23,904 bases of DNA from an uncultured Fretibacterium sp. (GCA_937911045.1 CALEPX010000098.1:1-23904); one strand, 5' to 3'; numbered from the stretch's first letter, positions 1-7,320 are shown. Notes: a model not told the origin generated them from the letters alone. A program made the numbers and translations.

Positions 1-60
1 GAGGAATTGTATTGCGTGTTGAAACTCAGCAGCAATAATTCAGTCACTTTCTATGCGTAA
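1..60 (+). CDS. Possible 3' end of an upstream plus-strand gene (partial)
   Basis: Frame 1 is open from the window edge to TAA at 58-60 (19 codons, ending SVTFYA). A hairpin follows 7 nt later, as expected after a gene end. A 19-codon open stretch is easily found by chance, and no family can be recognised, so this is only a suggestion that a plus-strand gene ends here. Confidence 0.25.
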   Translation, partial: EELYCVLKLSSNNSVTFYA

Positions 61-94
61 AAAAATTCCCCCTAAGACGAGAAATTCTTGGGGG
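59..94 (-). terminator. Intrinsic terminator-like hairpin, strongest on the minus strand
   Basis: Read on the minus strand, five C (94-90) pair with five G (72-68). Next inside, AAGA pairs with TCTT, with one bulged A at 73 and an 8-nt loop at 78-85. AA and then seven T (65-59) follow, which is the classic stem plus U-tract layout. On the plus strand the same stem is followed only by ATAGATTATTTT, a weak tail. It could therefore stop leftward transcripts from the operon, and perhaps rightward ones weakly. The GGGGG arm (90-94) is also the only SD-like sequence before the ATG at 108, 13 nt away. Confidence 0.55.
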
Positions 95-107
95 ATAGAT
101 TATTTTC

Positions 108-1370
108 ATGACAAGTTACGATTTACTGTATAAAAAAGATTTCTACGGGAACGCGCTTTTCCACGAACATTTCACAGACAGGAAGCTGTCATTCAGGGTT
201 TTCGAGAACGCCGTAATTTTCCCGATTCACGAACTCAACACGATTTGCGCATTCGACGAGAGCGGGAATTATATTCAGGATTCGTCGCCAGAACCAGACG
301 CGGAATCTATCGCGAAAAATTTGTTCGCAAGTTCTGAGATTGCAAATTCGGATTTGAGTGCTGTTTTGCTGGGAAGATTTATCGGCGTGTGGGGACATTT
401 AATAACGAATGTTCTGTCGAGAATCTGGTTTCTGAAATCCGAAGATTATAACCCGAAATTTTTCGGAGCGTATTACGGATTCAGCCCAAAGCGTAATCAC
501 AAGCGTTTCCTGGAAATTCTGGGCATAGATTGCGCAAAGATTCTCGATATTTCACGCCCGACGCGCTTCAGAAAAGTGATAATTCCTGACGAGTGCTTCA
601 TCACAGAATACGACGATTGCTGCGAGGGTAACTTGAAATTCATGTTCACGCAGGAATACCGTAACTTGATAGATTGTGTCAGGGATTACGCGAACGCTCA
701 CAAAACTCAACTCAGCAATCACAAGTTCTACATGTCATATTCGCATTACAAATCCGGGAAATCTGTCGGTGAAAATCACATCGAGAAATTTCTGCGCAGT
801 CACGGTTACGAGATAATTTTGCCGGAGAAATTGACGGTTGATGAGCAGTTGAATGTGCTGGCGAATTGCGAGGATTTTGCCTCGACGATTGGCTCTTGTT
901 CGCACAATATGCTGTTCCTGAACGATGGCGCGAATGTTCTGTTAATCCCGCGTGCGAATTATCTGACGCCGTACCAGTTATTAGTCGATCAGGTTCATGA
1001 TCTGAGCGTGAATTATGTTGATTCTACGTTCTCGTTTTTGGCTATGAATGGGAATCCCGGCGAAGGACCGTTTTTATATTACGTGAGCGAGAATTTGCGG
1101 AAATTTTTCGGGGACAATTCGTGTGCATCCGGAATAAATTTGCGCGATTACAGGAAATACATGAATTACGCGATGGGAATAAATTTCGGCAGGCGTTTCG
1201 GCTTCAATTCTGGCGGCGGAAATCCAGACACGCATGATTATTACTCGGGAAGAATTGCGTCGTATTATTACGGCGAGTTGCTGAAATCCGAGTTCCCAAT
1301 TTTCCGGAGAATTTCGAATTTTGCGCGTGGGATCGTCAGAAAATATTTCATGCGATATTTTGCTAAGTGA
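108..1370 (+). CDS. Probable glycosyltransferase family 61 (DUF563-like) protein
   Basis: This 420-aa soluble protein has no signal peptide or membrane segment. It resembles the GT61 family, whose members transfer sugars to glycans at the cell surface or to proteins. The N-terminal half carries a GVWGHLITNVLSR block (93-105), like the family's (G/H)-W-x-H-x-x-(D/N)-x-L-x-R region. The C-terminal half has KFYMSYSHYKS (206-216), then a Gly-Tyr-Glu-Ile-Ile-x-Pro-Glu-Lys-Leu stretch (233-242), DEQLNVLANCEDF and IGSCSHNMLFLNDGANVLLI (261-280). Together these match the usual GT61 order of read-out strand, 'lens' block and G-x-H-x-x-x-N/L-x-F acceptor block. Donor and acceptor are unknown. It is the only complete plus-strand gene here. 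It converges on truA and overlaps it tail to tail by 8 nt. The ATG at 108 has only a weak GGGGG SD at 90-94, inside a hairpin. Family call by eye. Confidence 0.6.
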   Translation: MTSYDLLYKKDFYGNALFHEHFTDRKLSFRVFENAVIFPIHELNTICAFDESGNYIQDSSPEPDAESIAKNLFASSEIANSDLSAVLLGRFIGVWGHLITNVLSRIWFLKSEDYNPKFFGAYYGFSPKRNHKRFLEILGIDCAKILDISRPTRFRKVIIPDECFITEYDDCCEGNLKFMFTQEYRNLIDCVRDYANAHKTQLSNHKFYMSYSHYKSGKSVGENHIEKFLRSHGYEIILPEKLTVDEQLNVLANCEDFASTIGSCSHNMLFLNDGANVLLIPRANYLTPYQLLVDQVHDLSVNYVDSTFSFLAMNGNPGEGPFLYYVSENLRKFFGDNSCASGINLRDYRKYMNYAMGINFGRRFGFNSGGGNPDTHDYYSGRIASYYYGELLKSEFPIFRRISNFARGIVRKYFMRYFAK

Positions 1371-2139
1371 TTTGCGTGAAGAGTTTCTCGTCGTAATCCG
1401 CTCCCCAGAAGCATAAGCCAGATGCCGGAGCTGTCATTGCGGATTCTGAGCGTGATTTGCCGGTGAGTAAATTTTCCAGCCATTCGAGATTTTTCTTGCC
1501 AGTTGCGACTGCGTTGATATTGCCGACGATTATGCGTATCATGTTCGTCATGAAGGATTGCGCTTTCACGCTGAGAATTATGATTTTGCCGTTACAGATT
1601 CGCCGGAGTTTTGCGCGCTGAATTGTCCGGACTGAATCTTCGGGGCATTCCTCGGTTTTGCAAAACGCCCTGAAATCGTGTTTACCTTCGATTAATTTGC
1701 AGGCTTGTTTTGCGAGTGAAATATCCCATTTGTGATCGCTTGAGCATTTTCGCCACCAGACAATATCGCTCAGAAATGGCGGACAGGAAATTCCCTCGTA
1801 GATAAAATATTTGTATTCACGGAGTTTTGCGCTGTATCGTGCGTTGAAATTATCGCTCACACGTGAGACTTTCATGATCCGAATATCAAGCGGCAAATGA
1901 AAATTCAGAGCGAGTAATAATTTCTCGGGCTGCCATTCGCGTGATATGTCAAACGATGCAACCTGTGCGAGAGCGTTCACTCCACGATCAGTCCTGCCTG
2001 CACCGATTACACGGATATTTTCGTGCGATATTTTGAATAATGCGGCTTCGATTTCGGCCTGAATATTTTTCGCGTCGGGTTGAAGCTGCCAGCCGGAGTA
2101 ATTTTTGCCCAGATATGATATGCAAATTGCGTATTTCAT
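1363..2139 (-). CDS. truA: tRNA pseudouridine(38-40) synthase TruA
   Basis: TruA isomerises uridines 38-40 in the anticodon stem-loop of many tRNAs to pseudouridine. The protein is 258 aa, normal for the family. The N-terminus (YAICISYLGKNYSGWQLQP) is the usual opening strand. The catalytic block AGRTDRGVNALAQ contains the nucleophilic Asp at residue 51 in the RTD motif. The family usually has His where this protein has Asn (GVN instead of GVH), a mild variation. The C-terminal half has SFMTNMIRIIVG, the conserved F-x-x-x-x-x-R-x-(I/M)-V-G block. The ATG overlaps the end of ecfT by 4 nt (ATGA), so the two are translationally coupled as the last genes of the operon. No terminator follows its stop directly; downstream minus-strand sequence is antisense to the glycosyltransferase gene. 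Confidence 0.95.
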   Translation of the reverse strand: MKYAICISYLGKNYSGWQLQPDAKNIQAEIEAALFKISHENIRVIGAGRTDRGVNALAQVASFDISREWQPEKLLLALNFHLPLDIRIMKVSRVSDNFNARYSAKLREYKYFIYEGISCPPFLSDIVWWRKCSSDHKWDISLAKQACKLIEGKHDFRAFCKTEECPEDSVRTIQRAKLRRICNGKIIILSVKAQSFMTNMIRIIVGNINAVATGKKNLEWLENLLTGKSRSESAMTAPASGLCFWGADYDEKLFTQIT

Positions 2140-2900
2140 GCGAGTGTGAAAATTCCTGCCAAAATTGCGCAGATTATTATTGCGAACGTGTCTTGAAATT
2201 TCCAGATTAGAGGCTTGCGTCTGGTTCGGATTTTAGCGTTTCCGTAGCCTCGGACTTCCATTGCGATTGCGACTTCATCGGCGCGTCTGAATATTATCAC
2301 AAACAACGGGATTAACACCGGAAAGAATGCCCGCGCACGTTGGAAAATATTTCCCTGATCGAGTTTTGCTCCACGGGAAATTTGCGATTTCATGATTTTG
2401 TCGGCTTCCTGCATTAATAACGGGATAAATCTCAGAGCGATTCCAAGCATCATTGATATGTCATTCACCGGCAGAAATTTTCTGAACGGCTGCATTAGCG
2501 CGCAAATTCCATCGGCTAATTCGAGCGGCGTAGTTGTTAGTGGCAGGAGTATCGCGTAAATCATGAGTACTAACAGCCTCGACGACGTGAAAATTGCTTG
2601 TAAAAATGCCTCGCGAAAATCATAGCGGAATATTAATGCGATCATGTTGAACGCGAACGTGAATATGATCAGGAATAGAACTGGTCTTGATGACTTGACG
2701 ATGCTTTTTGCCGGAATTTTCGACGCGCGGATCACGCATAATAACGCCAATACGGATATGCCGAATGCGCAGAAATTCTTGATTGTGAACACTGCACTCA
2801 CCAGGATTAATAATCCCAGCAATTTTGCTCTCGGATCGAGCTTGTGAATTATCGAGTTTCTCGGGATATATTGCCCAAAAGTTATGTTTGAAAAATTCAT
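2136..2900 (-). CDS. ecfT: ECF transporter transmembrane component EcfT
   Basis: This is the scaffold membrane subunit of energy-coupling factor (ECF) vitamin and metal importers. It links the ATPases to exchangeable S components. The 254-aa protein starts with a polar segment including the family's typical Ser-x-Ile-His-x-Leu-Asp-Pro-Arg-x-Lys stretch (16-26). Hydrophobic helices follow at about 28-57, 73-91, 105-125 and 195-204, with a last one at about 238-253. The two Ala/X-Arg-Gly coupling motifs that contact the ATPases are visible as SRG (175-177) and VRG (216-218). It overlaps ecfA and truA by 4 nt on either side. No S component is encoded nearby, so this is a group II (shared) ECF module whose S subunits must lie elsewhere. 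Confidence 0.93.
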   Translation of the reverse strand: MNFSNITFGQYIPRNSIIHKLDPRAKLLGLLILVSAVFTIKNFCAFGISVLALLCVIRASKIPAKSIVKSSRPVLFLIIFTFAFNMIALIFRYDFREAFLQAIFTSSRLLVLMIYAILLPLTTTPLELADGICALMQPFRKFLPVNDISMMLGIALRFIPLLMQEADKIMKSQISRGAKLDQGNIFQRARAFFPVLIPLFVIIFRRADEVAIAMEVRGYGNAKIRTRRKPLIWKFQDTFAIIICAILAGIFTLA

Positions 2901-4339
2901 GATTTGACTCGCGAATTAATATCAAATATTTCGTCGCTGTATTTTGCAGCCATTCTGAGATCGTGAGTTACGGTTATGATCGTGTGTCCGGAATCGCGCA
3001 GATTTGATAGCAAATTCAGGATTCGTTTCTGGTATACGCTGTCCAAGCCTGCCAACGGTTCGTCAAGAATCAGGCATTCGGGTTCAACGCTCAAAATTGA
3101 CGCAATCGCCACGAGACGTTTCTCGCCGCCGGAGAGCATAATCGGGTTTCGTTCGAGAAATTCGTCAGGCAATCCAACGGAATGCAGCGCGTGAATAATT
3201 TTCCGTTCGAGTTCGTGTGAATCATAGCCAGCATTCATCGGAGCAAAAGCTATTTCGTCATGTACGCTCGGGGCAAAAATCTGGGCTTCCGGATTCTGAA
3301 ACACAAGTCCGACGTTTTGGCGCAATTTCTGCAAGTCTGAGCCTTTGACGGGCAAATTTCTCCCGTTGTGAATTATTTCTCCGGATTGAATCTTGTATAG
3401 CCCGTTCAGGTGTTGAATCAGCGTAGATTTCCCCGAGCCGGTTTTGCCGATTATCGACAGCCATAGACCGGATTTGACTTCAAGATTTATATTTTCCAGC
3501 GCAAAGAAATTCTCGTTCTCAAATTTGAAGCTGAGATTCTTGATTGCGAAGAAATTCTCGTTGCTGATTTTGCGATTCGTGTTAAATTCGGGTTTATCGC
3601 TTGGAATTTCGAATCCCAGATTTGCAGCGTTCGTGAAAAAATCCTGAGTTGAGCTTTCCCAAATGATTTCGCCGTTTGATAATACTATCACACGATCTAT
3701 ATCAACGAAATTTTCCGGTTCGATTTGATGCGTAACTTGTATTATGCTTGTTCCGGATTTGTGCAGGTCACGAAGAATTTTCTCGATTTCACGCCTGCCG
3801 TCCGGATCGATCATTGCTGTAGCCTCGTCGAGAATCAAAATTTTCACCTGAGCAGCCAATGCCCCAGCGATTGCGACACGTTGTTTTTCGCCGCCGGATA
3901 GAGCAGAAACCGGAGACGCGCGCTTGTGAGACATTGCGACCTGTTCGAGAGCCAGATCCACACGCTCCTGAATTTCACGTGAGTCCAGCCCTTGATTTTC
4001 TGGTGAGAACGCCACATCATCTTCGACCAAAGCCGCGATTAATTGACTCTCAGGGTCTTGAAACACCAATCCGACAGTTCTGCGAAATTCCTGCAAATCC
4101 CAGTCGAGAATATTTTTCCCGTCAACGATATATTCGCCCTCTGCCGCATCAATCAATGCCCCGAGAATTTTCACGAGCGTAGACTTTCCCGAGCCGTTAT
4201 GCCCCAGAATTGCCAGACGCTCTCCCTCACACAAAGAAAACGAGACGCGGTTCAACGCACGCCTCGCAAATTTTTCGTTCTTGTACTTGTAATCATACGA
4301 AAACGAGACATTTCTCGCTTCCAGAATTATTTTCTTCAC
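2897..4339 (-). CDS. ecfA: Fused ECF transporter ATPase (EcfA1-EcfA2 in one chain)
   Basis: This 480-aa protein has two complete ABC ATPase domains in tandem. They would power the ECF importer formed with EcfT. Domain 1 has Walker A GHNGSGKST (46-54), the Q-loop region VFQDPESQ, LSGGE signature (148-152), Walker B ending in Asp171-Glu172 and switch His204, resembling EcfA1. Domain 2 has Walker A GKTGSGKST (298-306), VFQNPEAQIF, LSGGE (403-407), Asp426-Glu427 and His459, resembling EcfA2. In the usual arrangement these are two separate adjacent genes; here they are one reading frame joined by a linker at about 240-262. I chose the GTG at 4337-4339, giving MKKIILEARNVSFSY, because an ABC domain normally starts there. 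The frame is open back into rplQ, but those 23 codons look like rplQ antiframe. There is no clear SD, so coupling to rplQ (13 nt upstream) is possible. Confidence 0.92.
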   Translation of the reverse strand: MKKIILEARNVSFSYDYKYKNEKFARRALNRVSFSLCEGERLAILGHNGSGKSTLVKILGALIDAAEGEYIVDGKNILDWDLQEFRRTVGLVFQDPESQLIAALVEDDVAFSPENQGLDSREIQERVDLALEQVAMSHKRASPVSALSGGEKQRVAIAGALAAQVKILILDEATAMIDPDGRREIEKILRDLHKSGTSIIQVTHQIEPENFVDIDRVIVLSNGEIIWESSTQDFFTNAANLGFEIPSDKPEFNTNRKISNENFFAIKNLSFKFENENFFALENINLEVKSGLWLSIIGKTGSGKSTLIQHLNGLYKIQSGEIIHNGRNLPVKGSDLQKLRQNVGLVFQNPEAQIFAPSVHDEIAFAPMNAGYDSHELERKIIHALHSVGLPDEFLERNPIMLSGGEKRLVAIASILSVEPECLILDEPLAGLDSVYQKRILNLLSNLRDSGHTIITVTHDLRMAAKYSDEIFDINSRVKS

Positions 4340-4352
4340 GGTTAAATAAATA

Positions 4353-4724
4353 TTACTTGCTATCTTCCTTGCTGACCAACTCAATGACAGCCATTTCTGA
4401 GCCGTCACCTTTTCTTGCGCCCAACTTCACGATTCGAGTATAACCGCCCTTGTCGAAACTTGCATATTTCGGAGCGATTTCCTGGAACAATTTCGTAGCA
4501 GCAGCTTTGTGCGGCATTTTCGCGAATACGAGCCTGATGTTTTGCACGCTGGAATTTCGTGCTTTCGTGATCAATTTTTCGGCAACGCGCCGTAATTCTT
4601 TTGCTCTTGTGACAGTCGTAGTTATGCTGCCATTCAGGAACAAACTCGCAGCCATGTTCGCAAGCATCATTTTTCTGTGGCTGCCGTAGCGTCCCAGAGT
4701 TCTATGATCCATTCGATGTCTCAT
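4353..4724 (-). CDS. rplQ: 50S ribosomal protein bL17
   Basis: bL17 is a large-subunit protein near the peptide exit region. The 123-aa protein opens with MRHRMDHRTLGRYGSHRKMML, which matches the family start, and has the conserved region TTVTRAKELRRVAEKLITKA (37-56). The length is normal. It lies 42 nt downstream of rpoA, the common rpoA-rplQ pairing, and has an AAGGTGAG SD before its ATG. The C-terminus (ELVSKEDSK) is a short polar tail. Confidence 0.96.
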   Translation of the reverse strand: MRHRMDHRTLGRYGSHRKMMLANMAASLFLNGSITTTVTRAKELRRVAEKLITKARNSSVQNIRLVFAKMPHKAAATKLFQEIAPKYASFDKGGYTRIVKLGARKGDGSEMAVIELVSKEDSK

Positions 4725-4766
4725 TTATAATCTCACCTTCTTTTCTGGTTTAGTCTGGTTGCAATA

Positions 4767-6869
4767 TTACTCTTGATTTTTCTTTGGACGCCCCCGTCGT
4801 TTAGGAGCGGCTTCGGTTTCAGATTCTGATCCTGATTCGGGCTCTGGCTCTGGATTTGCAGGCTCAGATTCATCGGCATCAGATTTTTTCGGACGACCGC
4901 GTTTTGATTTCTTGGCTGCCGGCTCATCGACGAGAGGTTCTTGCTCAGGAATTTCCATCATTGGCTGTACTTCAGGAATTTCCTGAGGCTTGTAATCGTC
5001 CAGATACGTTAGTACACTCAGCGGAGCAGCTGATTCTTGTTCTGCGGATTTTGCTTCAGTTCCGGCTTCAGCTTCAGACCCAGATTCAGACTCTGGTGTT
5101 GGCTCGGCAGTTTTCGATTTCGAAGTTCGCTTTGATTTCGATTTCGTTTTTGCTTTGGGTTCGGGCGCAGCTTCAGATTCCGTCTGAGAATCCGTTTTAG
5201 GAGCTTTCGATTTCGAAGTGCGTTTCGATTTCGATTCGGCTTCAGGTTCAGGTTCTTGTACTGGTTCTGTAGCTTTCGATTTTGAAACGCGTTTCGATTT
5301 CGGTTCGGCTTCAGATTCAGATTCTTGTACTGGTTCTGCAGCTTTCGATTTTGAAGCGCGTTTCGATTTCGATTCGGCTTCGGCTTCAGGTTCTTGTACT
5401 GATTCTGCAGCTTTCGATTTCGAAGTACGTTTCGATTTCGGTTCGGCTTCAGGTTCGGCTTCAGGTTCGGCTTCAGATTCTTGTACTGGTTCTGCAGCTT
5501 TCGATTTCGAAGTGCGTTTTGATTTCGATTCGGCTTCAGGTTCGGCTTCGGATTCAGGTTCTTGTACTGGTTCTGCGGCTTTCGATTTCGAAGCGCGTTT
5601 CGATTTCGGTTTCGATTCTGGTTCAGGCTCAGGCTGCTCAGGCTCTGTTATCTCGACAGGCTCTGGTTCTTTAGGCTGCTCCTGCGTCTTAGATTCGAGA
5701 GCATCGTCTCCTAATGATTCCGGCTCAAGACTTGATACAGATTCGTTCTCGGATTCGTCCGCACTGAGTGTTTCGTCAATCCCAGATTCTTCCAGCTCAT
5801 AGTCATCAAGAGCGGAACTTGTGGATTTCTTACTCTCAGGTAATTTGTAACCCAGAGTTTCGATTTTTGCGACGATTTCATCGAGAGATTTTTTGCCCAA
5901 ATTCCGAATCTTTAACAGATCCTCGCGGTTGAACGAGAGCAGTTCTCTGACAATTTTCACGCCACCGCGCATCAAGCAATTTTCGCTCCTGATTGAAAGT
6001 TCGAGATCATGAATCGGTCTGTTCAGGAACGCTGTCGGGTCTGAATCTTTCTGAGATTTACTGTCTCCGGATTTGCCTTCAGGCGAAGTTCTCTCTGCAG
6101 TTTCGATATTATCTGATATGTGAGAGAAACATTTCGCGGCAATTTCCGAGGCTTCCTTCACTGCTGCGTAGGGTTCGACGGCTCCGTTAGTCCAGACTTC
6201 GAGAACAAGTCTTTCATAATCCAGACTTTGCCCAACACGAGCTGGAGCTGTTCTGTAATTTACCCTGCGAACCGGTGAAAATATCGCGTCCGTCAAAATT
6301 GCTTCGACTGGCAGAGAAGAATTTCGTTCACGCTCAGAAGGCATATAACCCGCGCCCTGTTCGACGTAAATATCCATCGTGAAATGCGAGCCCTCTTCAA
6401 GCGTACACAAAACTCCGTTGCCAGTGAACTCAAAATCAGCGTCCTTTGGCATGTCGGCAGCCGTGATAACTCCGGGATTTACATCTCTGGTGAAAAAGTC
6501 TCTGGGTAATCTGTCCGTATCGAGCGTTACGATCTTGAATTTTGACTTCGCCGGAAATTCGTTTATGACTTTGACCGGAATATGCTTGAGATTAATTAAT
6601 ATCTCGATCACGTCCTCGCGAACTCCGGGTATAGTCGTAAATTCGTGAAGTATGCCGTCGATTTTCACAGCCGTTACAGCCGCGCCCCTGATCGACGACA
6701 GCAGCAATCGTCTAAGAGCATTTCCAATCGTGTCAGCATAACCGCGACTCAGAGGCTCAAAGACAAATCTGCCGAACGTCCCGTCAGAATTTGCCAGATC
6801 AATTTCACCGTTGAAATCTACTGAAGTTTCCTCGGTTTCCTTGAAAACTCTAAAGCTGGTATTATCCAA
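4767..6869 (-). CDS. rpoA: RNA polymerase alpha subunit with a ~355-residue repetitive C-terminal extension ending in AT-hooks
   Basis: The alpha dimer is the assembly platform of RNA polymerase, and its C-terminal domain binds UP elements and activators. The protein is 700 aa against about 310-340 usually. Residues 1 to about 250 are a normal NTD (FEPLSRGYADTIGNALRRLL at 38-57, with the dimerisation and beta/beta' contacts). The linker at about 253-280 is Lys/Ser/Asp-rich. Residues about 280-345 are a normal alpha-CTD that retains the DNA-contact residues: Arg294, Asn297, Cys298, Gly325, Lys327, Ser328 and Glu331, equivalent to E. coli R265, N268, C269, G296, K298, S299 and E302. From 346 on, a low-complexity tail follows: an acidic Glu/Ser/Pro part (346-420), seven KSKR(A/T/V)SKSK repeats with acidic spacers (422-586), a less repetitive segment with LTYLDDY (620-626), and AT-hook motifs KRGRPKK (656-662) and RRGRPKK (691-697). 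LDDY also occurs at 354-357. The start is TTG at 6869 with GGGGG 7 nt upstream. It lies 22 nt after rpsK with no rpsD between them. Confidence 0.96.
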   Translation of the reverse strand: MDNTSFRVFKETEETSVDFNGEIDLANSDGTFGRFVFEPLSRGYADTIGNALRRLLLSSIRGAAVTAVKIDGILHEFTTIPGVREDVIEILINLKHIPVKVINEFPAKSKFKIVTLDTDRLPRDFFTRDVNPGVITAADMPKDADFEFTGNGVLCTLEEGSHFTMDIYVEQGAGYMPSERERNSSLPVEAILTDAIFSPVRRVNYRTAPARVGQSLDYERLVLEVWTNGAVEPYAAVKEASEIAAKCFSHISDNIETAERTSPEGKSGDSKSQKDSDPTAFLNRPIHDLELSIRSENCLMRGGVKIVRELLSFNREDLLKIRNLGKKSLDEIVAKIETLGYKLPESKKSTSSALDDYELEESGIDETLSADESENESVSSLEPESLGDDALESKTQEQPKEPEPVEITEPEQPEPEPESKPKSKRASKSKAAEPVQEPESEAEPEAESKSKRTSKSKAAEPVQESEAEPEAEPEAEPKSKRTSKSKAAESVQEPEAEAESKSKRASKSKAAEPVQESESEAEPKSKRVSKSKATEPVQEPEPEAESKSKRTSKSKAPKTDSQTESEAAPEPKAKTKSKSKRTSKSKTAEPTPESESGSEAEAGTEAKSAEQESAAPLSVLTYLDDYKPQEIPEVQPMMEIPEQEPLVDEPAAKKSKRGRPKKSDADESEPANPEPEPESGSESETEAAPKRRGRPKKNQE
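5112..5606 (-). repeat. Degenerate in-frame tandem repeat in the rpoA tail (7 units)
   Basis: Seven copies of a KSKR(A/T/V)SKSK box begin at RpoA residues 422, 449, 478, 501, 524, 547 and 578. The spacings are 27, 29, 23, 23, 23 and 31 residues. The 23-residue spacing corresponds to a 69-nt unit. Spacers are mostly AAEPVQE(P/S) followed by 4-14 Glu/Ala/Pro/Ser residues. At DNA level the units share TTTCGATTTCGAAG-like and TCTTGTACTGGTTCTGC-like blocks (plus-strand reading). Every length change is a multiple of three, so the frame is kept. The copies differ at many third positions, which argues against a simple very recent amplification or assembly collapse. Confidence 0.9.
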
Positions 6870-6891
6870 ATAGATTCCCCCAGTTCTTAAA

Positions 6892-7290
6892 TTACACTCT
6901 TCTGCGCTTGGGTGGACGGCAGCCGTTGTGCGGAATCGGTGTTGCGTCCTTAATCAAATTTATCTGCAAGCCAGCCGCCTGCAAAGATCTAATTGCACTT
7001 TCACGTCCTGGTCCCGGACCTTTTACGATAACGTCGATTTCTTTAACGCCCTGATCAGCTGCACCTTTTGCAACTTGTTGAGCTGCGATTTGTGCGGCGA
7101 ACGGTGTTGATTTACGAGTGCCTTTGAAGCCGACATTGCCGCCGCTTGCCCAGGTCAGGATATTTCCAGCCTTGTCCGAAATGCACATGATCGTGTTATT
7201 AAAAGTCGAGTAAATATGCGCGACTCCGTAATTAATATTTTTTTTCTCACGACGTTTTGTGCGACGCTGCTGAGTAGTTCTCTTAGCCAT
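6892..7290 (-). CDS. rpsK: 30S ribosomal protein uS11
   Basis: uS11 lies on the platform of the small subunit and contacts 16S rRNA near the E site. The 132-aa protein contains HIYSTFNNTIMCISDKAGN (26-44), WASGGNVGFKGTRKSTPFAA (48-67) and GPGPGRESAIRSLQAAGL. It ends in PHNGCRPPKRRRV, all typical of the family. The N-terminus is Arg/Lys/Thr-rich. It follows rpsM by 30 nt with an AGGGGTG SD and is followed directly by rpoA after 22 nt. Confidence 0.97.
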   Translation of the reverse strand: MAKRTTQQRRTKRREKKNINYGVAHIYSTFNNTIMCISDKAGNILTWASGGNVGFKGTRKSTPFAAQIAAQQVAKGAADQGVKEIDVIVKGPGPGRESAIRSLQAAGLQINLIKDATPIPHNGCRPPKRRRV

Positions 7291-7320
7291 GCTTTTTCAC
7301 CCCTTTACTTCGCGTCATGT

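Noticed and set aside
1340..1361. Perfect AAAATAT/ATATTTT inverted repeat near the truA stop as a terminator
   Set aside because: The stem is only A/T pairs and is not followed by a U-tract on the minus strand, so it is too weak to call.
4340..4408. Longer ecfA start inside rplQ
   Set aside because: The extra 23 residues have no similarity to ABC ATPase N-termini and overlap conserved rplQ codons; the GTG at 4339 fits the family start.
5218..5802. Plus-strand repetitive ORF rich in Phe, Asp, Ser and Gly opposite the rpoA tail
   Set aside because: It is the mirror of the Lys/Glu/Ser repeat codons in rpoA. The rpoA frame is continuous with a conserved domain and carries AT-hook motifs, so the minus strand is the coding one.
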